Shown one piece after another: positions 1-6,845 of a stretch of DNA of 12,303 bases. The notes beneath the pieces were generated by a model, which searched no databases, was not told the DNA's origin, and saw nothing but the letters and a program-made list of their open reading frames with translations. This DNA is from Frankiales bacterium (GTDB lineage: Bacteria > Actinomycetota > Actinomycetes > Mycobacteriales > SCTD01). The position numbers were made by a program, and so were the translations under genes. The stretch lies in assembly GCA_025464795.1 (NCBI GenBank), contig JAODNB010000328.1, positions 1-12,303 on the forward strand, read 5' to 3'. Position 1 is the first letter of the stretch; each line of letters starts with the position of its first letter.

Positions 1-399
1 CCTGACCTGTCGCAGGTGATGCCCGTGGCTCGGCTGCTCCGCTCCCGGCAGCGCGTGCTGAACCAGGGGATCCGGGAGTCGGCTCGACGGACGGGAGCAG
101 TCCTCGCCGACCTCGAGGACCACGCGCTGGGCCTGGACCTGCGGTACTGGCACAGCGACCGGCTGCACGGCAGCCCGCACGGGCACGCCATGCTCGCGGG
201 GCTCCTGGCCGCCCAGCTCGGCCTGCCCGTCGTACCCGCCCCGCTCGCCGGAGATGCCAGCCCCCGGGGCTGGCGAGGGGAGGTCGGGTGGGCGCGCGAG
301 CACCTGCTCGACTACGTGACGCGGCACGCGCGCGGCATCAAGCTCGGCGACGGGATCACCGCGAAGCGCCCAGCCCTGCTCCCGGTCGAGGCGCGCTAG
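1..399 (+). CDS. SGNH/GDSL-type hydrolase, C-terminal part (5' end outside window)
   Basis: The reading frame is already open at base 1, so the GTG/ATG codons at 16-21 are probably internal and the gene starts upstream. The visible 132 residues fit the C-terminal third of an SGNH/GDSL esterase or lipase. The motif SDRLHGSPHGHAMLAG carries the DxxH of family block V (D53 and H56 of the visible part), which supplies the catalytic Asp and His; the Gly-Asp-Ser-Leu nucleophile block would lie upstream, out of view. Actinobacterial enzymes of this type hydrolyse ester bonds, but the substrate cannot be read from this fragment. The tail after the catalytic block, about 70 residues, is basic and has no feature I recognise. 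The TAG stop (397-399) overlaps the stop of the convergent small gene within CTAG. The family call is fairly safe; the substrate is unknown. Confidence 0.72.
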   Translation, partial: PDLSQVMPVARLLRSRQRVLNQGIRESARRTGAVLADLEDHALGLDLRYWHSDRLHGSPHGHAMLAGLLAAQLGLPVVPAPLAGDASPRGWRGEVGWAREHLLDYVTRHARGIKLGDGITAKRPALLPVEAR

Positions 400-632
400 G
401 AGTCCGGCAGCGCGGCGAACTGCTTCTTCGTCTTGCGGTACCAGCCCATGCCTGCGATCGGGTTCTTCCACCGGCCCTGCATGTCCTTCAGCGCCTCCGC
501 GTGCGTGTCGTCGCCGGCAGCCACTGCCTCCTTCAGGTGGCTGTCCTGCAGCTTGATCACCTCGTCGGCCTTAGCGCCGCGGAACGCGGTGTCGCAGGGG
601 CCGCCCATGTCCTTGCACGTCATCGACTTCAT
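396..632 (-). CDS. Small DUF1059-like protein (78 aa)
   Basis: The N-terminus, MTCKDMGGPCD (C6, G10-G11, C13), matches the Cys-x6-Cys signature of the DUF1059 family of small, putatively metal-binding proteins, and is followed by a helix ending in GDDTH. Typical DUF1059 proteins end about there. This one continues for roughly 30 residues with a basic, aromatic tail (WKNPIAGMGWYRKTKKQF), so it may be a distinct subgroup. There is no signal peptide or membrane segment, so it should be cytoplasmic. The biochemical role is unknown; metal binding is inferred only from the family name and the two cysteines. The ATG at 632 is preceded at exactly six bases by TAACGT on the minus strand, suggesting a leaderless transcript. 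The gene is convergent with the upstream hydrolase, sharing CTAG at the stops, and divergent from the Ser/Thr kinase. Confidence 0.7.
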   Translation of the reverse strand: MKSMTCKDMGGPCDTAFRGAKADEVIKLQDSHLKEAVAAGDDTHAEALKDMQGRWKNPIAGMGWYRKTKKQFAALPDS

Positions 633-638
633 GCCCCT

Positions 639-644
639 ACGTTA
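639..644 (-). promoter_or_regulatory. Probable -10 hexamer TAACGT of a leaderless start
   Basis: Read on the minus strand, TAACGT fits the actinobacterial TANNNT -10 consensus and lies exactly six bases before the ATG of the DUF1059-like gene. That would place transcription initiation at or next to the A of the start codon. I see no clear -35 element. This is inference from position and consensus only. Confidence 0.4.
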
Positions 645-660
645 GGAGACGGCACGACTC

Positions 661-2364
661 GTGTCTCCCACGACGCTGACCACGACGACTTGGCCGGAGG
701 ACGTTCACCGCTCCTCGGCGCGGGTACGCCCAACCCCGATGCCTCCTACCAGCCTCCTGCTCGCCGGCCGCTACCGCTTGGCCGGTGAGCTCGGCCGTGG
801 GGGCATGGGTGTGGTCTGGGCCGCCCACGACGAGCTGCTCCAGCGCGATGTCGCGGTCAAGGAGGTCCACTTCCCGCCGTCACTGGCACACGAGGACGTG
901 GAGCGGCTGTCCGGCCGCACCCTGCGAGAAGCGCGGGCCGTTGCCGCCGTCGACACCCCCTCCGTCGTACGCGTCTTCGACATCATCGAGCAGGACGGCC
1001 GACCCTGGATCGTCATGGAGCTGCTCCGCGGCCGCACCCTGGCCGAGGCCATCGCGCAGGACGGGCCGCTCCCGCAGGCCGAGGTCGCGAGGATCGGCCT
1101 TGCGCTCGTCGACGCGCTGGAGGCCTCGCACGCGGCGGGGATCCTGCACCGCGACGTGAAGCCCGGGAACGTGCTGCTCGTCGACACCGGGCGGGTGGCC
1201 CTGACCGACTTCGGCATCGCGACCGCGTCCGGTGAGGACCATCCGACGACGGGCGTGGTCCTGGGCTCACCGGCCTACGTCGCGCCCGAGCGCTTCCAGG
1301 GGCAGGCGCCGGCCGAGGCATCCGACTACTGGGCGCTGGGCGCAACCCTCTGGACAGCTGCGGAGGGTCGCCCGCCGTACGAGGGAACGGACTCCTACGC
1401 CGTCGTGTCGGCCGTCGCCAGCAACGAGCCACCTCCGCTGACCCACGGCGGAGCAGGCCTACGCGATCTGCTGCGCGCCGTCATGGACCGCGACCCTGCT
1501 CGTCGGCCCGGCCCACAGCAGATCAAGAACGCCCTCGAAAGGGTCCAGGCGGAGCCAAGCACGACTCCCGATCCCACCGCAGTCCTGCCGCCGCAGCTGA
1601 TCGAGGACTTCGACCGCACGACCGTCCTCGGCGCCGCACCTCCTCTCGCGCCTCCTCTCGCGCCTCCTCTCGCGCGGCCGGTCAGTGCGCCACCTCCCCT
1701 GCGGACGACGGTGCCCGACGAAGGTCGACGTCGCCTCCCGCTCGCCGTTGCGGGCATCGGACTTGCCGCCCTCCTCACCGGGGGGCTGGTGGCGCTGACC
1801 CACGACGGCTCGCACACCGCTGTAACCACCGCCAGCCCGAAGGTCAGCGCTGCTCCCGTCAGGTCTGCGACCACGGCACCGTCGCCCCAGTCCGCTTCTC
1901 CGTCGACCGCTGCCGTCGCTGCCAGCTCAGGCACGTACACCGACCCCTCCTTGGGGTGGAGCATCGACGTGCCGCAGGGGTGGACGCGCAGGAACGTCGA
2001 CGCCGGGACCCGCTTCACCGATCCCAGCAGCGGCCGCTACGTGCTCGTCGCGACGCGCTACCCCGCTGGTCCGTCTGCCGTCGGTGCGTGGCGCGACTCC
2101 GAGCGCAGCTTCCGCAAGAGCCACAGCGGGTACGAGCGGGTCCGGCTCGAGACCATCAACGGCTCCACGGCCCGAGGCGCACAGGACGCTGCCGACTGGG
2201 AGTTCCGCTACGAGGACGGTGGGCGCGCGCTGCACGCACTCGACCGGGCGCTGGTGTTCGGCAAGCGCGGGTACGCCGTTTACGTGCAAGCACCCGAGGA
2301 CCAGTGGGGCGCTTCGCAGCAGCTGTTCGACGCCGTCCAGGCGAGCTTCCGACCCACCCACTGA
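661..2364 (+). CDS. Membrane-anchored Ser/Thr protein kinase (PknB-type) with extracytoplasmic domain
   Basis: This Hanks-type kinase phosphorylates Ser/Thr of cytoplasmic proteins in response to an external cue. In 567-residue numbering the domain has the glycine loop GRGGMG (45-50), VAVK with the ATP-binding K67, a likely helix-C E90, HRDVKPGN with catalytic D165, DFG (183-185) and APE (208-210), so it should be active. A Pro/Ala-rich juxtamembrane linker follows, containing three PPLA repeats, then one membrane helix (about 361-379) after basic residues. Next come an Ala/Ser/Thr-rich stalk and a roughly 140-residue outer domain starting near GTYTDPSLGWSIDVPQGW. It has no PASTA repeats; the outer domain resembles the PsbP/LpqN-like lipoprotein modules of actinobacteria (inference). 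The GTG at 661 has AGGAG 12 bases upstream. An ATG at 739 (541 aa) would begin nearer the kinase fold but lacks a ribosome site, so the first 26 residues are uncertain. The M90 peptidase follows after 80 bases. Confidence 0.9.
   Translation: MSPTTLTTTTWPEDVHRSSARVRPTPMPPTSLLLAGRYRLAGELGRGGMGVVWAAHDELLQRDVAVKEVHFPPSLAHEDVERLSGRTLREARAVAAVDTPSVVRVFDIIEQDGRPWIVMELLRGRTLAEAIAQDGPLPQAEVARIGLALVDALEASHAAGILHRDVKPGNVLLVDTGRVALTDFGIATASGEDHPTTGVVLGSPAYVAPERFQGQAPAEASDYWALGATLWTAAEGRPPYEGTDSYAVVSAVASNEPPPLTHGGAGLRDLLRAVMDRDPARRPGPQQIKNALERVQAEPSTTPDPTAVLPPQLIEDFDRTTVLGAAPPLAPPLAPPLARPVSAPPPLRTTVPDEGRRRLPLAVAGIGLAALLTGGLVALTHDGSHTAVTTASPKVSAAPVRSATTAPSPQSASPSTAAVAASSGTYTDPSLGWSIDVPQGWTRRNVDAGTRFTDPSSGRYVLVATRYPAGPSAVGAWRDSERSFRKSHSGYERVRLETINGSTARGAQDAADWEFRYEDGGRALHALDRALVFGKRGYAVYVQAPEDQWGASQQLFDAVQASFRPTH
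1639..1674 (+). repeat. Three perfect 12-bp tandem repeats inside the kinase gene
   Basis: CCTCCTCTCGCG is repeated three times without mismatch and encodes PPLA three times in the juxtamembrane linker of the Ser/Thr kinase. The unit length is a multiple of three, so a gain or loss of copies by slippage would change linker length without shifting the frame. Confidence 0.9.
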
Positions 2365-2389
2365 GGTCTCAGCCGTGAGCACCCTGAAT

Positions 2390-2415
2390 CGACCTCGGGC
2401 GCTGCCGACCTCGGG
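2390..2415 (+). repeat. Direct repeat CGACCTCGGG, two copies 16 bp apart
   Basis: Two identical 10-base copies start at 2390 and 2406 in the short gap before the M90 peptidase gene. A spacing near one and a half helical turns could place a repressor or activator on this promoter region, but a chance repeat in GC-rich DNA is also possible. Confidence 0.3.
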
Positions 2416-2444
2416 TAGACCTATGACGTGAGGGCGTCGCGTCG

Positions 2445-3209
2445 ATGAGGTTCCGCCGAACCGGGTTGCCCCCGAACGGGCAGGCACTCATCGCGGCGCA
2501 CCTGGCCGTGTGGGGTCTGCTCGATGAGGCGGAGCAGCAGCGGCTCCTGCACGTCACGGACGAGCTGCTGTCGCGCAAGCGCTGGGAGGCCGCACGAGGG
2601 TTTGAGCTGAACGACACAGTCCGGGTCGTGATCGCCGCCCAGGCAGCCGTTCTCGTGCTGGGACTGAGCACCGACCACTACCGACTGGTCAGCGGCATCA
2701 TCGTGCATCCCTCGACGATGCAGACGTCCGGGGTGCGGCCCGGACCGTCACAGGGAACCGTCACCGCAGATCGGCTCTCGGTGCTCGGGCTGGCTCAGGA
2801 CGGTCGTGGGCCGGTGGTCCTTGCGTGGGACCAGGCGCTGGCCGATGCGCATCAGACCGAGGCCGGCCACAACGTCGTCCTGCACGAGTTCGCCCACAAG
2901 CTCGACATGCTCGACGGCGCCATCGACGGGACACCGGTCCTGCCACGGGACCTGCGAGCCGACTGGGTCCGGGTGTGCACCGAGGTGTACGAGGACCTGG
3001 TCGCGGGACGTCCTCGGCCACCCATGCGGTGGTACGGCGCCACCAACCCCGGCGAGTTCTTCGCCGTCGCGACGGAGGTGTTCTTCGAGCAGCCTCGCGA
3101 GCTCCTGTCCTTCGAGCCGGCGTTGTACGACGTGCTGAGGCGCTTCTACCGGCAGGACCCGGCGGGTCGCGAGGCTCCGATCTGGCAGGGGACCGCACCT
3201 CGGGAGTAG
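2445..3209 (+). CDS. mtfA: MtfA-type zinc peptidase (M90 family)
   Basis: The 254-residue protein has HEFAHKLD with zinc ligands H147 and H151 and catalytic E148, then TNPGEFFAVATEVFFEQP about 55 residues later. In that segment E211, in ATEVFF, aligns with the third zinc ligand of MtfA (E212 in the E. coli enzyme). Length and layout fit the M90 family throughout. In E. coli MtfA binds the glucose repressor Mlc and has aminopeptidase activity; there is no reason to assume an Mlc partner here, so the substrate is open. No signal peptide is visible, so it should be cytosolic. The ATG at 2445 has AGGG ten bases upstream, a modest ribosome site. It lies 80 bases downstream of the Ser/Thr kinase on the same strand and could be co-transcribed, although the gap contains a direct repeat that may mark its own control. 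It is convergent with the response regulator gene. Confidence 0.88.
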   Translation: MRFRRTGLPPNGQALIAAHLAVWGLLDEAEQQRLLHVTDELLSRKRWEAARGFELNDTVRVVIAAQAAVLVLGLSTDHYRLVSGIIVHPSTMQTSGVRPGPSQGTVTADRLSVLGLAQDGRGPVVLAWDQALADAHQTEAGHNVVLHEFAHKLDMLDGAIDGTPVLPRDLRADWVRVCTEVYEDLVAGRPRPPMRWYGATNPGEFFAVATEVFFEQPRELLSFEPALYDVLRRFYRQDPAGREAPIWQGTAPRE

Positions 3210-3277
3210 CGCGTGAGCGCCTCGGGGTGGAGCGCAAGGCGTACTTGCTGGTCAGCGTCGGCCTGGCGCCTCAGTGC

Positions 3278-3928
3278 TCAGCCGCGCTGCGCGAGGTAGG
3301 TGATGACCGCCCTGACCCTCCGGTTCTCGTCTTCCGTCGGTTGCAGGTCGAGCTTGAGGAACAGGCTGTTGACGTGGCTCTCGACGGTCCGAGTGCTGAG
3401 CACCAGGTGACCGGCGATCGCGCTGTTGGAGCTCCCGGTGGCCATCAGCTCGAGCACCTCCGCCTCGCGCGGCGTCAAGTCCGCCAGCGTGCCGCTGGGG
3501 CTGCGTCGTGTGACGAGAGAACGGACGACGAGCGGGTCCACGACAGACCCTCCGGCGGCGACCTGCCGGACTGCCTGGAGGAACGTGTCGAGCTCCAGCA
3601 CCCGGTCCTTCAACAGGTAGCCGAGGCCGGTGCTGTCGTCGTCGAAGAGCGCGAGCGCCCCACCGACATGGACGTGCTGGCTCAGCAGCAGCACGGCGGG
3701 GGCACTCGGGTCCTCTCGCAGTGTGCGCGCGAGCTCGATGCCCTCGGAGGTGAACGTCGGGGGCATCCGCACGTCGAGCAGGATCAGATCCGGGTGGAGC
3801 GCCGCCACGAGGGCGGCGGCTGCCTCGGCGTCGGCCGCGGTGCCGACGACCTCGATGCCCTCGTCCTGCAGGATCCGGCTCAAGCCCTCGCGGAGCAGGA
3901 CGGAGTCGTCGGCGACAACTACCCGCAT
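3278..3928 (-). CDS. Two-component response regulator, NarL/LuxR family
   Basis: The protein of 216 residues has a receiver domain with the acidic pair D7-D8, phospho-acceptor D52 in LLDVRMPP, S83 and the conserved K107. A LuxR-type helix-turn-helix follows at about 151-195 (LTPREAEVLELMATG, then TVESHVNSLFLKL). It is a DNA-binding regulator activated by the adjacent kinase. A longer frame extends upstream to 4093, but its extra 55 residues are an out-of-frame read of the kinase catalytic domain, and the receiver fold begins exactly at the ATG at 3928 (MRVVVADD). That ATG lies inside the last codons of the kinase gene; the two overlap by 10 bases (3919-3928), so translation is probably coupled. 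The C-terminal NRRVRAVITYLAQRG is common among actinobacterial regulators paired with HisKA_3 kinases. Target genes are not known; the divergent membrane operon is a reasonable candidate. Confidence 0.92.
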   Translation of the reverse strand: MRVVVADDSVLLREGLSRILQDEGIEVVGTAADAEAAAALVAALHPDLILLDVRMPPTFTSEGIELARTLREDPSAPAVLLLSQHVHVGGALALFDDDSTGLGYLLKDRVLELDTFLQAVRQVAAGGSVVDPLVVRSLVTRRSPSGTLADLTPREAEVLELMATGSSNSAIAGHLVLSTRTVESHVNSLFLKLDLQPTEDENRRVRAVITYLAQRG

Positions 3929-5829
3929 GGCAGCTCCACCGACAGCGTGGTGCCGCTTCCGATCGTGCTGATGAGCTCCAGCCGCCCGTCGCGGGACAGG
4001 ACCCGATCGCGCAAGCCGGTCAGCCCCGGCCCCTCGGCGGCACGCCCAGTCCCGTCGTCCGCGACGGTGAGGACCAGTGCTGTGCCGTCGCACGAGGCAC
4101 TGACCGCGATGTGCGAGGCGTGCGCGTGCTTGACGGCGTTCGTCACGCCCTCGAGCGCAACGAACCAGGCGACCTCGTCGACCACGTCGTTGTGCCGGTG
4201 GTCGAGCGCTAGGGAGAGGCGCACGGGTGTCGGGTGACGCCCGGCCATCTCCGTCAGGGCTGCCCCGAGTCCCTCCGTGACAAGCGAACCGGGCAGCAGC
4301 CCGGCTGCCAGCGCGCGCAGGTCCTCCACCGACCCACGCAGCTCTTCAACGGTGTCGTCGAGGAGGGATGCGGTGGCCGGGTCCAGCGCCCGGTGGCGCT
4401 GTGCTGAGCGAAGGCGCAGGGCCAGGGAGACCAGCCGCTGCTGGGCTCCGTCGTGAAGGTTCCGCTCGATCCGGCGGCGCTCGAGGTCCCCCGCGGTGAC
4501 GACCCGCTGCCGGGAGCGTTCGGCCTCACCGACCTGCACGAGCAGCTCTGCCTGCAGGCGGCACCGTGCCAGTACCGGACCGGCGGCCTTCTCGACCGCA
4601 CGAAGCCTCGGCCCGGAAGCGCTGGTCTGCAGCGCCCAGCCACGAGGGGGAGGTGGCTTGCCTCCTTCGGGGTTGCCCCATGCATCAACGACAAGGCCGT
4701 CGCGGCAGGCGTACAGGACGGTCAGGTCGTGGTCGTTGAGGACCTCACGCAAGAGCTCCTCCGTCGCGCCGGGCTCCGGAGCCGACAGCGCCGTTGCGCT
4801 GTCGTGCGCCCGAACTCTGGAGACCGCGTCGAAGGTGCGGCGGTCGAAGCTACGGTCGACGCGCTGCTGCAGCGCTCTCCGTGCCGGTGACGCACAGGTC
4901 GCCGCGGTCAGCGTCGCGACCGCGACCGACAGCGACTCGTGGTGCGCGGACCCCTCCAGCAGCAGGCCTGCGGTGACGACGCTCGCGACGTAGACCGCCG
5001 CCAGCAGACCTGACAGGGCTCCGTAGACGACAGTCCTCTTCAGGATCTCGTCGATGTCCCACAGGTTGTGGCGGGTCACGGCGACGAGCACGCAGCCCAG
5101 GAACGCCAGCGTCCCGACCAGGTTGAGAACCCCGTAACCGCTGAGGTCGCCCGCGAGGTTGAGCACCACCGCGGCCAGCGCCCCCATCCCGTACCACTTG
5201 AGCTGCTGCCTCACCGGCGACGAGCCCTGACGGCGCCAGCGCGCCACCAGGCTTGCAACGCCGCAGACGAGACCTACGCCGGTGCCGCCCAGGCACAGCA
5301 GAAACCCCACGGCCAGTCCCGGGCCACCAGCCACGTCCTTGCTCGACACCAGCTGCGGGCCACGCAGGTGCCATGACGAGGCAGCGATGAGTGCCACCCC
5401 CACGAGGGCGACAACGACCAACCGCTGGCTGACGCGCCAACGCCCTCGGTCATCTGGCAGCGACCCGTTCGGGAACCAGAGGAGCGACAGCGGCGCCAGC
5501 GCGACGGCGACGAAGGGGAGCCAGAACGCGAGCCACGCGGCAACGGGGCTGCCTGCCACCCCCCACGCCCAGCTCACGACGAAGGCAGCGCGAGACACGG
5601 CGACGAGGAGCAGGACGACAGCGAAGCGCTGGCCCGGGTCTCCCGTCCGCAGTGCGGCCGCGATCGTGCTGTAGCCGATCGCGAGGGCACACGAGAAGCC
5701 GACCAGTCCGCTTGTCAGGCTGCTCGCGGAGCTGCCGTCAGCGAGCAACTTGCTCACGGCGATGAATGAGGCAACCGCGCACCCGGCAGCGGCAGTCCAC
5801 CACCCCCAGGCGTGCCCCCGTCGCTCCAC
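3919..5829 (-). CDS. Multi-pass sensor histidine kinase (HisKA_3 type)
   Basis: With the GTG at 5829 the protein has 636 residues. Residues 1 to about 310 hold some eight to ten hydrophobic segments and no large outer domain, suggesting sensing within or at the membrane. A cytoplasmic linker follows that includes a segment (LREVLNDHDLTVLYACRDGLVVDAWG) typical of LiaS/NarX-like actinobacterial kinases. The dimerisation and phospho-acceptor helix has RRRIERNLHDGAQQRL with H459. The ATPase domain has EGVTNAVKHA (N564), DDGTG and GPGLTGLRDRV. All catalytic boxes are intact. The signal is unknown. The open frame continues to 6102, but the residues before 5829 are low in hydrophobicity and overlap the divergent membrane gene, so I place the start just before the first membrane helix. 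No strong ribosome site is present there, and a GTG at 5856 is an alternative. Its stop overlaps the regulator start. Confidence 0.88.
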   Translation of the reverse strand: MERRGHAWGWWTAAAGCAVASFIAVSKLLADGSSASSLTSGLVGFSCALAIGYSTIAAALRTGDPGQRFAVVLLLVAVSRAAFVVSWAWGVAGSPVAAWLAFWLPFVAVALAPLSLLWFPNGSLPDDRGRWRVSQRLVVVALVGVALIAASSWHLRGPQLVSSKDVAGGPGLAVGFLLCLGGTGVGLVCGVASLVARWRRQGSSPVRQQLKWYGMGALAAVVLNLAGDLSGYGVLNLVGTLAFLGCVLVAVTRHNLWDIDEILKRTVVYGALSGLLAAVYVASVVTAGLLLEGSAHHESLSVAVATLTAATCASPARRALQQRVDRSFDRRTFDAVSRVRAHDSATALSAPEPGATEELLREVLNDHDLTVLYACRDGLVVDAWGNPEGGKPPPPRGWALQTSASGPRLRAVEKAAGPVLARCRLQAELLVQVGEAERSRQRVVTAGDLERRRIERNLHDGAQQRLVSLALRLRSAQRHRALDPATASLLDDTVEELRGSVEDLRALAAGLLPGSLVTEGLGAALTEMAGRHPTPVRLSLALDHRHNDVVDEVAWFVALEGVTNAVKHAHASHIAVSASCDGTALVLTVADDGTGRAAEGPGLTGLRDRVLSRDGRLELISTIGSGTTLSVELPCG

Positions 5830-5864
5830 CCGCTCAGTGTGGCGCGCTCGAGCCACGCAGGACG

Positions 5865-5905
5865 TCCGTGCTGCCACGGAAGGCAAAGTCGGGCGAGAGC
5901 ACGGA
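5865..5905. promoter_or_regulatory. Candidate operator: TCCGTG-N4-CACGGA plus a third half-site
   Basis: In the 138-base gap between the histidine kinase and the divergent membrane operon lies the perfect inverted repeat TCCGTG (5865-5870), CTGC, CACGGA (5875-5880). A further CACGGA(AG) stands at 5900-5905, exactly 25 bases from the second arm. LuxR-type regulators usually bind short dyads, so this could be the site through which the regulator controls its own gene and the divergent operon. Six-base arms also arise by chance in GC-rich DNA, so the call is tentative. Confidence 0.35.
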
Positions 5906-5957
5906 AGCGCGCGTGGCACCTCTCGCGGCAGGCTCGCCCTTCCTTGCTCAACCACCT

Positions 5958-5962
5958 GGAGG
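5958..5962 (+). promoter_or_regulatory. Ribosome binding site GGAGG deciding the 82-aa start
   Basis: GGAGG lies five bases before the GTG at 5968. It argues for this start over several upstream in-frame codons, whose predicted N-terminus is Arg/Ser/His-rich and does not resemble a membrane protein. Confidence 0.65.
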
Positions 5963-5967
5963 TATCC

Positions 5968-6216
5968 GTGGTCGCCCTGCTGTCTCTTGTCGTCGCTCTC
6001 GTCATCGCCCGCTGCGCACACCGCCTGCGCACTGTTCTCGCTGTGCAGATCCCTGCCTTCGCGCTGGGGGCCGCCGCTCTCATCGGCACCTCCCCCAACC
6101 ACGGCAGCAGCTACGCGACCGGCGTGCTGCTCGCGGTCGCACTCATCCCGCTGACGGTCCTGATGCTCGCCCTTGGTCGGCGCTGGCGCAGCCGGGGTGT
6201 CGCGACCATCGCATGA
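5968..6216 (+). CDS. Small membrane protein (82 aa), family not recognised
   Basis: The protein is almost entirely hydrophobic, with three likely membrane segments (about 2-14, 22-40 and 50-68), a short loop SPNHGSSYATG and a basic end (GRRWRSRG). I do not recognise a family. The GTG at 5968 follows a clear GGAGG, and the protein then begins directly with a hydrophobic helix. Its TGA overlaps the ATG of the DUF998 gene as ATGA, so the two are almost certainly translated together and the products may act together in the membrane. The operon is divergent from the multi-pass histidine kinase, which leaves open that it is controlled by that system or contributes to its sensing. An enzyme role is unlikely at this size. 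Confidence 0.68.
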   Translation: MVALLSLVVALVIARCAHRLRTVLAVQIPAFALGAAALIGTSPNHGSSYATGVLLAVALIPLTVLMLALGRRWRSRGVATIA

Positions 6217-6845
6217 CGCCGTTGTCGTTCACAGGGGTCCTGGGGCCCGTCGCACTGGCGGTCGGGTCGTTCGTAGCCGCTAGGGCTCAACCGGCGTACA
6301 ACGCGCGACAAGAAGATCTCAGTGCACTCGCCGCCAGCGATGCCCATCACCCGTGGATCATGGTCGCGTCCATCCTGCTCTTCGCGGCAGGCGTCGCCGC
6401 CGTGACCTGGACCTTCACCTCATCCGTGGCGGCGAGCGTTCCCGCGCAGTTCGGGGCGGTCTTCCTCGGGCTGCTCGGTGCCCTCTCGGCAGCGGCCGCG
6501 CTCCTGCGCAACGACTGCAGCACGGAGCTGCCTTCGTGCACCGACCGATCGTCCTTCTCCTGGCACCACTACGGACACGACATCGCAGGCGTCCTCGTGA
6601 TGCTGCTGCTGGTGGCCGTGCCCCTCGTCGTCGCGGAGGCCTTCCACGCCGACCCGCGCTGGCACGCGCTGGTGTGGCCGTCACGCGTCGCCGGGTGGCT
6701 GGCCACGACCGGCCTGCTGCTCTACCTGCTGACGGACAGCAGCCTCACCCACGACCAAGGCCTGCTGCAACGCGCGTCCATGCTCCCCGCGGCGCTCTGG
6801 CTCATGCTCGTCGCGTGGGCCCTCCGACGTGGAGAGCTGCCGTGA
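6213..6845 (+). CDS. DUF998-like integral membrane protein
   Basis: This 210-residue protein has about six membrane segments: roughly 7-24, 48-66, 74-94, 120-143, 152-172 and 185-203. The layout, with the outer loop NDCSTELPSC followed by a His-containing segment SWHHYGHDIAG at the next helix, matches the DUF998 family, whose members often have a Cys/Asp-rich loop and a conserved His at the start of a helix. The function of the family is not established; it is found in bacteria and archaea as a membrane protein of unknown role. The two cysteines in the loop could form a disulfide outside the cell (inference). The ATG at 6213 overlaps the preceding stop (ATGA), and its own TGA overlaps a following GTG (GTGA), indicating a tightly coupled operon. 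A longer frame starting at 5766 overlaps the upstream gene out of frame and is rejected. Confidence 0.78.
   Translation: MTPLSFTGVLGPVALAVGSFVAARAQPAYNARQEDLSALAASDAHHPWIMVASILLFAAGVAAVTWTFTSSVAASVPAQFGAVFLGLLGALSAAAALLRNDCSTELPSCTDRSSFSWHHYGHDIAGVLVMLLLVAVPLVVAEAFHADPRWHALVWPSRVAGWLATTGLLLYLLTDSSLTHDQGLLQRASMLPAALWLMLVAWALRRGELP

Noticed and set aside
288..788. Open frame spanning the hydrolase, DUF1059-like and kinase starts
   Set aside because: It is an out-of-frame Arg/Ala/His-rich translation that crosses three better-supported features.
2361..2372. CTGAG-GT-CTCAG at the kinase stop as a terminator
   Set aside because: Arms of five bases with a two-base centre cannot form a stable hairpin, and no T-run follows.
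3210..3277. Search for a terminator between the convergent M90 and response regulator genes
   Set aside because: Only short partial GC pairings were found, none with a convincing stem, so no feature is claimed.
3929..4093. N-terminal extension of the response regulator
   Set aside because: It overlaps the kinase ATPase domain out of frame and is Arg/His-rich; the receiver fold begins at 3928.
2825..4237. Long open frame (470 codons) on the plus strand
   Set aside because: It runs out of frame through the MtfA-type gene and antisense to the response regulator and kinase, whose protein motifs are unmistakable. Its translation is Arg/Gly/Ala-rich with no domain.
5830..6102. N-terminal extension of the histidine kinase
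   Set aside because: It would overlap the divergent 82-residue membrane gene, which has a good ribosome site, and its residues are polar and low in complexity, unlike a kinase N-terminus.
5766..6212. N-terminal extension of the DUF998 protein
   Set aside because: It overlaps the 82-residue gene out of frame; the ATGA overlap at 6213 and the onset of the first membrane helix mark the real start.
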